From an uncultured Sphingomonadales bacterium (GTDB lineage: Bacteria > Pseudomonadota > Alphaproteobacteria > Sphingomonadales > Sphingomonadaceae), in NCBI GenBank assembly GCA_903958285.1, contig CAJBSR010000368.1, forward strand, positions 1-5,928: a stretch of DNA of 5,928 nt, written 5' to 3'. Below the pieces are notes generated by a model. It saw nothing but the letters and a program-made list of their open reading frames with translations. It did not search any database and was not told where the DNA came from. The first letter of the stretch is position 1; every line of letters starts with the position of its first letter. Made by a program: the position numbers and the translations under genes. Below, piece by piece: positions 1 through 5,928 of the stretch.

Positions 1-171
1 GGAACTGCGCTGATTGGCGACCGAGAGCATCACCTGGAGCAGGGAGACATATTTGTTGTCCCCTCATGGCATGCGTTTGCTCTCGAAGCGCGAAAAGATT
101 TGTGCCTGTTCGCTTATTCGGACCGGGCTGCTCAAACGGCCCTTGGGCTCTACCGTGAGGAAAAACTGTGA
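1..171 (+). CDS. gtdA: Gentisate 1,2-dioxygenase family protein, C-terminal fragment (5' end outside window)
   Basis: Frame 1 is open from the first base and ends at TGA 169-171, giving the last 56 residues of a protein that begins upstream. The fragment reads as the end of a cupin barrel: a turn with GDIFVVPSWHAF at fragment residues 15-26, then a strand with LCLFAYSDR, then the tail ALGLYREEKL. The GD-x-F-x-VPSW turn, the F-x-x-SDR strand and the A-L-G-L-Y-R-E-E ending are typical of the C-terminal cupin of gentisate/1-hydroxy-2-naphthoate dioxygenases. These cytosolic Fe(II) enzymes cleave the ring of gentisate between C1 and C2 to give maleylpyruvate. The iron ligands lie in the N-terminal cupin, which is not in the window, so activity and exact substrate cannot be judged. 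The next two genes encode the following two gentisate-pathway steps, which supports the call. A salicylate- or hydroxynaphthoate-cleaving relative is the main alternative. Confidence 0.82.
   Translation, partial: GTALIGDREHHLEQGDIFVVPSWHAFALEARKDLCLFAYSDRAAQTALGLYREEKL
157..161 (+). promoter_or_regulatory. Ribosome binding site deciding the GTG start of the FAH-family gene
   Basis: GAGGA lies inside the end of the dioxygenase gene, six bases before GTG 168. It supports the GTG over the in-frame ATG at 201, which has no purine-rich stretch at proper spacing. The start also overlaps the upstream stop as GTGA (168-171), so translation is probably coupled. Confidence 0.6.
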
Positions 172-866
172 ACTCCGTCTTTACGATCCCCGCTTCTGCT
201 ATGGCGCCCATCGCAGGTTCCAATGACCTTTTTCCAATCCGCCGCATTTTCTGCGTTGGAAGGAACTACGCCGAGCACGCCAGGGAGATGGGCAAGGATC
301 CCGACCGCGACCCCCCATTTTTCTTTACAAAATGGGCTGAGACCTATGTTCCGACAAATGGCACTGTTCCATATCCGCAGAGCACATCGAACTTTCATTT
401 CGAGGCAGAGCTTGTTGTAGCAATTGGCGGAACAGGCAGGAACGTTGACGAGGAAGCAGCCAAGGACCTCATCTTTGGCTATGCAACCGGCCTTGATATG
501 ACCCGGCGAGACTTGCAGCTTGAAGCGCGAAGCTCTGGTCGTCCTTGGGATACCGGCAAGAATGTTGAAGCAAGCTCTCCCCTAGGCCCGATCCATAAAT
601 GCTCGGAAACCGGTCATCGTGAGCGTGGACGGATAGCTCTGAGTGTGAATGGTGTGGTTCGCCAAGAGGCAGATCTCGCGGACTTGATTTGGTCGGTTCC
701 AGAACTCGTCAGCTATTTGTCCGGCCTATATCGACTTCAGCCAGGTGATCTAATCTACACGGGCACGCCAGCTGGCGTCGGCGCGGTGGTCTCGGGCGAC
801 CTCGTCGTCGTGGAGATCGATGGATTGAGCACTCTTCAAGTCGAGATTGGCGATCTGGCTCCATGA
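168..866 (+). CDS. nagK: Fumarylpyruvate hydrolase (FAH family)
   Basis: This 232-residue cytosolic enzyme of the fumarylacetoacetate hydrolase family would split fumarylpyruvate into fumarate and pyruvate, the last step of the glutathione-dependent gentisate pathway. Visible landmarks are IFCVGRNYAEHA at residues 27-38, the metal-ligand set E79-x-E81 (FEAELVVAIG) with D110 (GYATGLDMTRRDLQ), the conserved lysine K131 in the PWDTGKN segment, and GDLIYTGTPAGVGAV at 193-207. The short single-domain length fits fumarylpyruvate hydrolases and not the roughly 420-residue fumarylacetoacetases. The GTG start is preferred to ATG 201 because the Pro/Ala-rich leader ending in PIAGS resembles the family's usual N-terminus and a Shine-Dalgarno precedes it. 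The gene overlaps the dioxygenase stop by four bases and the next gene by four. Acylpyruvate hydrolases and related FAH enzymes share all these motifs, so the substrate is assigned largely from the neighbours. Confidence 0.88.
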   Translation: MNSVFTIPASAMAPIAGSNDLFPIRRIFCVGRNYAEHAREMGKDPDRDPPFFFTKWAETYVPTNGTVPYPQSTSNFHFEAELVVAIGGTGRNVDEEAAKDLIFGYATGLDMTRRDLQLEARSSGRPWDTGKNVEASSPLGPIHKCSETGHRERGRIALSVNGVVRQEADLADLIWSVPELVSYLSGLYRLQPGDLIYTGTPAGVGAVVSGDLVVVEIDGLSTLQVEIGDLAP

Positions 867-1489
867 TCCTTTATGGTTACTATCGTTCGTCGGCGAGCTG
901 GCGTGTCCGCATAGCGTTCGCTTTAAAGGGTTTAAGCTACGAACAGCGCTTCCGTCACCTCAGGAAGGGAGAGCAACTCGAGCCTGATTACTTGAAAATC
1001 AACCCGCAAGGGTTGGTGCCCAGCCTGGTCTTGGCTGATGGCACTGCATTAACCCAGTCTCTCGCGATAATTCAGTACCTCGACGAGATCGAGCCAGATC
1101 CGGCTCTTGTTTCTGGGAGTGCTGTCGAACGAGCCAAGATAAGGGCTGCTTCATATGTGGTCGCTTGCGAAACACATCCGGTTCAGAATCTCAAAATTCT
1201 CGAAAGAGTGCGCACACTCGCAGGTGAGGAAACTTCAGTTGCCTGGGCCCGTCAGACAATTAGCGAAGGTCTCTCCACGTTCGCTGCGCTGGTAGCAAAT
1301 GAAACGGGCCCATATGCTTTCGGGGAGCATCCCAGTTTGGCAGATATCTGCCTGATCCCTCAACTGGCAAATGCTCGGCGTTTTGGCGCGGACACCGCTA
1401 TCGGCCGCATTCCCGAAATCGAGCGCGCATGCATGCAGAATGCTGCCTTTGAACGGACGCGACCTGAATTGCAGCCAGACGCCGAATAA
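863..1489 (+). CDS. nagL: Maleylpyruvate isomerase (zeta-class glutathione S-transferase)
   Basis: This 208-residue protein would isomerise maleylpyruvate to fumarylpyruvate using glutathione as cofactor, between the dioxygenase and hydrolase steps. The N-terminal thioredoxin-like domain (about 1-80) carries the zeta-class glutathione site: Y-x-RSSASWRVRIAFALKG at 6-23, NPQGLVPSL at 47-55 and the QSLAI motif at 65-69. The helical domain carries ETHPVQNL at 103-110 and the ADICLIPQLANARRFG segment at 160-175, both typical of maleylacetoacetate/maleylpyruvate isomerases. R8, reported to help bind the substrate in this family, is present. The start ATG 863 overlaps the hydrolase stop as ATGA. 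No strong Shine-Dalgarno precedes it, so translational coupling is likely. Sequence alone cannot separate maleylpyruvate from maleylacetoacetate isomerase (maiA); the gentisate context favours the former, while the acetoacetate CoA-transferase downstream keeps the latter possible. Confidence 0.86.
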   Translation: MILYGYYRSSASWRVRIAFALKGLSYEQRFRHLRKGEQLEPDYLKINPQGLVPSLVLADGTALTQSLAIIQYLDEIEPDPALVSGSAVERAKIRAASYVVACETHPVQNLKILERVRTLAGEETSVAWARQTISEGLSTFAALVANETGPYAFGEHPSLADICLIPQLANARRFGADTAIGRIPEIERACMQNAAFERTRPELQPDAE

Positions 1490-1521
1490 GCGCAGCCATA
1501 AGGTTTTAAGAGGTTTCCCAG
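1490..1521 (+). other. Short spacer at the junction of two functional modules
   Basis: This is the longest gap in the window, 32 bases between the isomerase stop and the CoA-transferase start. It holds the ribosome binding site of the next gene. I see no inverted repeat long enough for a terminator, no remnant of an insertion sequence and no clear promoter. Base composition changes across it: sampled lines upstream are about 45-50% G+C, and lines in the next gene reach about 63%. Confidence 0.6.
1508..1513 (+). promoter_or_regulatory. Ribosome binding site of scoA
   Basis: AAGAGG sits eight bases before ATG 1522 in the spacer after the isomerase gene. It is the only good purine-rich stretch there. 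It supports this ATG, which also gives the expected N-terminal length for a CoA-transferase alpha subunit. Confidence 0.6.
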
Positions 1522-2241
1522 ATGGACAAACTATATCCAGACGCGGCATCTGCACTCGAGGGCCTGCTGAGTGACGGCCTGCTGATTGCCTGCGGCGGCT
1601 TCGGGCTGTGCGGCATTCCTGAACGTCTGCTCGATGCGGTACGCGACAGTGGCGTGAAGGACCTGACCTTCGCATCGAACAATGCTGGCATAGACAACGA
1701 GGGCATCGGCAAGCTCCTGCGTACCCGCCAGGTAAGGAAGATGATCTCGTCCTACGTGGGCGAGAACAAGGAGTTCGAACGCCAGTATCTCTCAGGCGAG
1801 CTCGCGGTAGAATTTTGCCCCCAGGGCACCCTGGCCGAGCGGATGCGCGCAGGCGGTGCGGGCATCCCGGGCTTCTACACCAAGACTGGCGTCGGCACGC
1901 TGGTAGCCGAGGGGAAGGAGGGCAAGGTGCTGGAAGGCCGCAACGGGCCCGAAGAGTTCATCCTTGAGCGCGGCATCTTCGCTGACATTTCACTCGTCAA
2001 GGCCTGGAAGGCCGACAAGACCGGCAACGTCGTATTCCGCAAGACGGCGCGCAACTTCAACGTGCCTGCGGCCACTTGCGGAAAGGTCTGCGTTGTCGAG
2101 GTCGAAGAGATCGTGCCTATCGAGTCACTTGAATCGGACATGATCCACCTGCCGGGTGTCTACGTCCAGCGAATGATCGTCGGCGCGCCCTACGACAAGA
2201 AGATCGAATTCCGCACGGTCCGCAAAAGGGAGGCGGCATAA
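1522..2241 (+). CDS. scoA: Succinyl-CoA:3-oxoacid CoA-transferase, subunit A
   Basis: This 239-residue alpha subunit belongs to a family I CoA-transferase that moves CoA from succinyl-CoA to a 3-oxo acid, normally acetoacetate, giving acetoacetyl-CoA and succinate. The CoA-transferase subunit 1 signature is at residues 18-33: D18-G19, then GGFGLCGIP at 25-33. [11 protein letters not shown] at 76-86 and the glycine-rich stretch at 100-126 ([21 protein letters not shown]) follow, then [11 protein letters not shown] and [16 protein letters not shown] and [10 protein letters not shown] match ScoA/SCOT-type subunits better than the 3-oxoadipate type (PcaI/CatI), so acetoacetate is the favoured acceptor. 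The residue just before GGF is Cys24 where a hydrophobic residue is usual, a minor variation. The gene is followed at once by its partner subunit, overlapping by one base (TAATG). 3-Oxoadipate or another short 3-oxo acid remains possible. Confidence 0.9.
   Translation: MDKLYPDAASALEGLLSDGLLIACGGFGLCGIPERLLDAVRDSGVKDLTFASNNAGIDNEGIGKLLRTRQVRKMISSYVGENKEFERQYLSGELAVEFCPQGTLAERMRAGGAGIPGFYTKTGVGTLVAEGKEGKVLEGRNGPEEFILERGIFADISLVKAWKADKTGNVVFRKTARNFNVPAATCGKVCVVEVEEIVPIESLESDMIHLPGVYVQRMIVGAPYDKKIEFRTVRKREAA
2226..2233 (+). promoter_or_regulatory. Ribosome binding site of scoB
   Basis: AAGGGAGG lies within the last codons of scoA, seven bases before ATG 2241. The strong site plus the one-base TAATG overlap suggests coupled translation, giving equal amounts of the two subunits. 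Confidence 0.7.
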
Positions 2242-2876
2242 TGGCGTGGAACCGCGACCAGATGGCGGCGCGCGCTGCGAAGGAGCTGCGCGATGGATAC
2301 TACGTCAACCTTGGGATCGGTATCCCAACGCTGGTTGCTAACCATGTGCCGAGCGGGATCACAGTCACGCTGCAGTCGGAGAACGGGATGCTGGGTATCG
2401 GCCCATTTCCCTACGAGGACGAAGTCGACGCCGACCTCATCAACGCGGGCAAACAGACGATAAGCGCACTCCCGCATTCAGCCTACTTCGATTCGGCGCA
2501 GTCTTTCGCGATGATCCGTGGCGGGCACATTGACCTTACCGTGCTCGGCGCAATGGAAGTGGCCGAGAACGGCGACATCGCCAACTGGATGATTCCCGGA
2601 AAGATGATCAAGGGCATGGGCGGTGCCATGGACCTCGTCGCCGGAGTTAAGAAGGTCATCGTGGTGATGGAGCATTGTGCCAAAGACGGCAGTCCAAAGT
2701 TCATTTCTGAATGCACTTTGCCGCTGACGGGGTGCAACGTCGTGGACATGATAGTTACCGACCTGGCCGTTTTTCAAAGGCCGGACCATGGCTCACTGTT
2801 CCAGCTGGTTGAATGTGCACCCGGCATCACCGAGGGCGAAATCCGGGCAAAAACTCCCGCTAAATTTGTCAGCTAA
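2241..2876 (+). CDS. scoB: Succinyl-CoA:3-oxoacid CoA-transferase, subunit B
   Basis: This 211-residue beta subunit carries the catalytic residue of the transferase. Landmarks are [17 protein letters not shown] at 21-37, the active-site signature LQSENGMLG at 44-52 with the nucleophilic glutamate E47 that forms the covalent glutamyl-CoA intermediate, [15 protein letters not shown] at 93-107, and the glycine-rich [13 protein letters not shown] at 120-132. Length and motif order are normal for ScoB/PcaJ subunits, and nothing is missing. With scoA it would form the active heteromeric enzyme in the cytosol and consume succinyl-CoA. Together with a thiolase, not in this window, it would deliver acetyl-CoA from acetoacetate. 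Sampled lines here are about 52-55% G+C, between the gentisate genes and pyruvate carboxylase. Confidence 0.91.
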   Translation: MAWNRDQMAARAAKELRDGYYVNLGIGIPTLVANHVPSGITVTLQSENGMLGIGPFPYEDEVDADLINAGKQTISALPHSAYFDSAQSFAMIRGGHIDLTVLGAMEVAENGDIANWMIPGKMIKGMGGAMDLVAGVKKVIVVMEHCAKDGSPKFISECTLPLTGCNVVDMIVTDLAVFQRPDHGSLFQLVECAPGITEGEIRAKTPAKFVS

Positions 2877-2882
2877 GGAAGG
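2875..2882 (+). promoter_or_regulatory. Ribosome binding site of pyc
   Basis: AAGGAAGG overlaps the scoB stop codon (TAA 2874-2876) and ends eight bases before GTG 2891. It fixes this GTG as the start. No in-frame ATG lies near the conserved IRRILVANRSEIAIR start of the biotin carboxylase domain. Confidence 0.75.
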
Positions 2883-2890
2883 CTAGGATC

Positions 2891-5800
2891 GTGCCAGACG
2901 TCAAAATCAGGCGCATCCTTGTCGCCAACCGAAGCGAAATTGCGATCCGTGTTTTCAGGGCAGCAACCGAGCTCGGGATCCAGACTGTTGCGATCTATGC
3001 GGAGGAGGACAAGCTGTCGCTCCACCGCTTCAAGGCCGATGAGGCCTATCATCTGGGTCACGGTGCGGGGCCGATCACCGCCTATCTCGATGGCGCGCGG
3101 ATAATCGACATCGCGCAGCGGGGCGGCGTCGATGCGATCCATCCAGGCTATGGTTTCCTGTCGGAGAATCCCGACTTTGCGGAAAGCTGCGCGAAGGCGG
3201 GTATCATTTTCATCGGCCCGGCACCCGAGACGATGCGGCAACTGGGCGACAAGGTCTCGGCCCGGCGCATCGCGATCGGGGCGGGCGTCCCGGTGGTTCC
3301 GGCCTCTGATCCGCTGCCCGATGACGATAAGGCGATCCGCAAGATCGCCGCGGGCATCGGCTATCCGCTGATGCTCAAGGCAAGCTGGGGCGGCGGCGGG
3401 CGCGGGATGCGCCCGATCGAGGACGAGGCAGGCCTGATCGAGGCTGTCCGTTCCGGCAAGCGCGAGGCCAAGGCGGCCTTCGGGCGCGACGAGGTCTATC
3501 TCGAAAAGCTGGTCCGCCGCGCGCGCCATGTCGAGGTGCAGCTGCTGGGCGACACCCATGGCAATCTGTTCCACCTTTACGAGCGCGACTGCTCGATCCA
3601 GCGGCGCAACCAGAAGGTGATAGAACGGGCGCCGGCGCCTTATGTCGACGATGTTACGCGCCACGCACTGTGCGAGGCCGCGCTGAAGATCGGACGGGCG
3701 ACATGTTATGTCGGGGCTGGCACGGTCGAGTTCCTGATGGACGAGGCGGATGGCGCATTCTACTTCATCGAGGTCAATCCGCGCATCCAGGTGGAACACA
3801 CAGTCACCGAGATGGTGACCGGGATCGACATCGTGAAGGCACAGATCCGCATCGCCGAGGGCGGACATCTAGGCGATGCGGGCGAGACGGGAGTTCCGCA
3901 GCAGGGCGAAATCGCGCTGTCTGGGCATGCGCTGCAATGCCGCATCACGACTGAAGACCCGGCCAACAACTTTATTCCCGATTATGGCCGGATCACCGCC
4001 TATCGCGGCGCGTTCGGCTATGGCGTGCGCGTCGATGGCGGCACGGCCTATTCGGGCGCGGTGGTGACGCGCCACTATGATCCGCTGCTCGAAAAGGTAA
4101 CCGCCTGGGCGCCAACGCCGGCAGAGGTCGTGGCGCGCATGACGCGGGCCTTGCGCGAATACCGCATCCGGGGCGTCGCCACCAATCTGGGCTTCCTCGA
4201 GACGGTGCTGACCCATCCCGACTTCGTCGCCAACCGCTACACCACCCGGTTCATCGATGACACGCCGGGCCTGCTCAAGGTGGGCAAGCGGCGCGACCGA
4301 GCGACACGCTTGCTGAGTTATATCGCGGACGTCACCGTCAACGGCCATCCTGACGTTAAGGGGCGCAACAGGCCGCCCGCCCACGCCAAACCGCCGCAGG
4401 TGCCGAGCGTCACCGCTCCTCTAATCGACGGGACACGGCAGATCCTTGAGCGCGAAGGCGCGGCGGGGCTCGCCCGCTGGGTCAGGACGCAAACCCGCCC
4501 ACTGCTGACCGATACGACCATGCGGGATGCTCACCAGTCCCTGCTTGCTACCCGGATGCGGACGGCCGACATGGTCGCGATCGCGCCAGCCTATGCCCGT
4601 CTCGTGCCGCAGTTGTTGAGCCTTGAATGCTGGGGCGGCGCAACCTTCGACGTGGCGATGCGCTTCCTGTCCGAGGATCCGTGGGAACGGCTCTATGCCA
4701 TTCGCGATGCAGCGCCCAACCTGCTCACACAGATGCTGCTGCGCGGCGCCAATGGCGTGGGCTACACCAACTACCCCGACAATGTGGTGCGCAACTTCAT
4801 CGCTGAGGCGGCAAAGGGCATCGACATCTTTCGGGTGTTCGATTGCCTGAACTGGGTGGAGAACATGCGCGTCGCGATCGATGCCGTGCTGGAAAGCGGC
4901 AAAATTGCGCAGGGCGCACTGTGCTACACCGGCAATATCATCGATCCGAGCCGCCCCAAGTACAGCCTTGCCTATTACGTCGATCTAGCGCGCCAGCTTG
5001 AGGCCGCAGGGTGTCAGATGCTGGCGGTCAAGGACATGGCGGGGCTACTCAAGCCCGCTGCGGCAACTGCCCTGTTCAAGGCGCTACGCGAGGTCACTGA
5101 TCTCCCCATCGCCCTTCACACCCACGACACTTCTGGAATGGGGACCGCAACGCTGCTCGCGGCGATCGAAGCCGGTGCAGACAGCGTGGATGCGGCGATG
5201 GACGCGATGTCGGGTACGACCTCGCAGCCTTGCCTCGGAGCGCTGGTGGAAGGCGTGAAGCATACCGCACGCGACACCGGCGTCGGGGCGCACGCATTCC
5301 GTCAGATAAGCTTCTACTGGGAAGCAGTGCGTACCCAGTACGCAGCCTTCGAAAGCGATCTGAGGTCCGGGGCGTCCGAGGTCTACTTCCACGAAATGCC
5401 CGGCGGGCAGTTCACTAATCTCAAGGAACAAGCCCGCAGCCTGGGTCTTGATACCCGCTGGCACGAGGTGGCAAAGGCCTACCACGACACCAACATGCTA
5501 TTCGGCGACATCGTCAAGGTCACGCCATCTTCGAAGGTCATCGGCGACATGGCGCTCATGATGGTCGCACAGGACCTCACACCCGAAGACGTGCTCGATC
5601 CGGGCAAGGATATCGCCTTCCCCGCTTCGGTAGTCGAGATGCTGCGGGGCGATCTCGGCCAGCCGCCGGGCGGGTGGCCTGAGGCGTTGCAGAAACGCGT
5701 ACTGGGCACCACCGAGCCGATCACGGTGCGCCCGGCAAGCCTGTTGGGCGACGAGGACCTCGCGGCCACACGTGAGCGGGCCGAGGCGCAATGCGGCCGC

Positions 5801-5928
5801 GCGCTCACCGACGAGGAGTTCGCGAGCTACCTGATGTACCCCAAGGTGTTCAAAGGCTTTGCCGATGCGCAGCGCCGCTTTGGGCCTGTGTCGGCGCTTC
5901 CCACGCCTATCTTCTTCTACGGCATGCA
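2891..5928 (+). CDS. pyc: Pyruvate carboxylase, C-terminus cut by the window end
   Basis: This frame is open from GTG 2891 to the last base, giving 1012 residues of a biotin enzyme that carboxylates pyruvate to oxaloacetate with ATP and bicarbonate. The biotin carboxylase domain (about 1-450) has ILVANRSEIAIR near the start, HPGYGFLSEN at 84-93, the ATP loop GGGGRGM at 167-173, ERDCSIQRRNQK at 231-242 and EVNPRIQVEHT at 294-304. A linker/allosteric region (about 455-535, RDRATRLLSYIADVTVNG) leads to the carboxyltransferase domain, with DTTMRDAHQSLLATR from D541 (R545, metal ligand D546, Q549), R618, the lysine to be carboxylated K714, metal ligands H743 and H745, SGTTSQP at 774-780 and the catalytic threonine T878 in TPSSK. 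All key pyruvate-site residues are present, so it is not an obvious propionyl-CoA or urea carboxylase variant. Full-length relatives have about 1150 residues; the remaining ~140, including the biotinyl-lysine domain, should follow downstream. The GTG start follows scoB by 14 bases. Confidence 0.95.
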   Translation, partial: MPDVKIRRILVANRSEIAIRVFRAATELGIQTVAIYAEEDKLSLHRFKADEAYHLGHGAGPITAYLDGARIIDIAQRGGVDAIHPGYGFLSENPDFAESCAKAGIIFIGPAPETMRQLGDKVSARRIAIGAGVPVVPASDPLPDDDKAIRKIAAGIGYPLMLKASWGGGGRGMRPIEDEAGLIEAVRSGKREAKAAFGRDEVYLEKLVRRARHVEVQLLGDTHGNLFHLYERDCSIQRRNQKVIERAPAPYVDDVTRHALCEAALKIGRATCYVGAGTVEFLMDEADGAFYFIEVNPRIQVEHTVTEMVTGIDIVKAQIRIAEGGHLGDAGETGVPQQGEIALSGHALQCRITTEDPANNFIPDYGRITAYRGAFGYGVRVDGGTAYSGAVVTRHYDPLLEKVTAWAPTPAEVVARMTRALREYRIRGVATNLGFLETVLTHPDFVANRYTTRFIDDTPGLLKVGKRRDRATRLLSYIADVTVNGHPDVKGRNRPPAHAKPPQVPSVTAPLIDGTRQILEREGAAGLARWVRTQTRPLLTDTTMRDAHQSLLATRMRTADMVAIAPAYARLVPQLLSLECWGGATFDVAMRFLSEDPWERLYAIRDAAPNLLTQMLLRGANGVGYTNYPDNVVRNFIAEAAKGIDIFRVFDCLNWVENMRVAIDAVLESGKIAQGALCYTGNIIDPSRPKYSLAYYVDLARQLEAAGCQMLAVKDMAGLLKPAAATALFKALREVTDLPIALHTHDTSGMGTATLLAAIEAGADSVDAAMDAMSGTTSQPCLGALVEGVKHTARDTGVGAHAFRQISFYWEAVRTQYAAFESDLRSGASEVYFHEMPGGQFTNLKEQARSLGLDTRWHEVAKAYHDTNMLFGDIVKVTPSSKVIGDMALMMVAQDLTPEDVLDPGKDIAFPASVVEMLRGDLGQPPGGWPEALQKRVLGTTEPITVRPASLLGDEDLAATRERAEAQCGRALTDEEFASYLMYPKVFKGFADAQRRFGPVSALPTPIFFYGM

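Noticed and set aside
201..203. Alternative ATG start for the fumarylpyruvate hydrolase
   Set aside because: It would remove the Pro/Ala-rich leader typical of the family and lacks a Shine-Dalgarno. GTG 168 has both the leader and a ribosome site.
14..226. A + strand open frame overlapping the dioxygenase end and hydrolase start
   Set aside because: Frame 1 gives a cupin ending and the 168 frame gives FAH motifs; this third frame has neither and no ribosome site.
1449..1521. Possible internal promoter before scoA, with TTGAAC at 1449-1454
   Set aside because: No acceptable -10 box occurs at 16-18 bases spacing, and the hexamer lies within isomerase coding sequence.
1235..1675. Minus-strand open frame spanning the isomerase/scoA junction
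   Set aside because: It crosses two well-supported + strand genes, has low-complexity Arg/Ser-rich content and no family resemblance.
2873..3868. Long open frame of 331 codons on the minus strand, opposite the start of pyc
   Set aside because: It lies fully antisense to the biotin carboxylase domain, whose conserved motifs are all in the + frame. Its translation is rich in Arg, Asp and Ala with no recognisable domain, as expected for the mirror frame of a high-G+C gene.
3869..4384. Minus-strand open frame of 171 codons
   Set aside because: It is antisense to pyc, continues the same high-G+C shadow pattern and has no recognisable motif.
5084..5485. Minus-strand open frame of 133 codons opposite the pyc carboxyltransferase domain
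   Set aside because: The + frame here encodes the HTHDTSGMGT and SGTTSQP motifs of pyruvate carboxylase, so the minus frame is a shadow.
5890..5928. Apparent truncation of pyruvate carboxylase
   Set aside because: The frame is still open and in good register at the last base, so the missing biotin carrier domain is an effect of the window edge, not evidence of a broken gene.

Overview
The window is one densely packed, co-directional (+ strand) catabolic operon fragment from a bacterium, most likely a proteobacterium. An alphaproteobacterium (Rhizobium- or sphingomonad-like) is my best guess. It rests mainly on the pyruvate carboxylase, whose carboxyltransferase motifs fall at nearly the same residue positions I recall for the Rhizobium etli enzyme. 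The assignment is an inference. No rRNA, tRNA, mobile element, CRISPR array or convincing terminator is visible. Both ends of the window cut through genes.

Layout: (1) 1-171 is the 3' end of a bicupin ring-cleavage dioxygenase of the gentisate 1,2-dioxygenase family. (2) 168-866 is a small FAH-family hydrolase, fumarylpyruvate hydrolase. (3) 863-1489 is a zeta-class glutathione transferase, maleylpyruvate isomerase. (4) 1522-2241 and 2241-2876 are the two subunits of a succinyl-CoA:3-oxoacid (acetoacetate) CoA-transferase. (5) 2891 to the window end is a multidomain pyruvate carboxylase that lacks only its last part, including the biotin carrier domain, because the window stops. Junctions are overlaps (GTGA, ATGA, TAATG) or short gaps of 14 and 32 bases, so the six genes look like one transcription unit read from a promoter upstream of the window.

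How the genes may work together: the first three form a complete lower gentisate pathway (gentisate to maleylpyruvate to fumarylpyruvate to fumarate plus pyruvate). Pyruvate carboxylase would turn the pyruvate into oxaloacetate. The CoA-transferase would activate acetoacetate at the expense of succinyl-CoA, giving acetoacetyl-CoA for thiolysis. Acetoacetate is not a product of gentisate cleavage. Either the operon handles a substrate that also releases a 3-oxo acid, or the ring-cleavage enzymes act on a homogentisate-like compound, or two modules with different histories were joined.

Base composition supports the last idea. Sampled 60-base lines in the gentisate genes are about 45-50% G+C, those in the CoA-transferase genes about 52-63%, and those in pyruvate carboxylase about 57-72%. 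The step lies near the 32-base gap at 1490-1521. Individual enzymes look canonical and intact. The unusual point is the combination, not any single protein.
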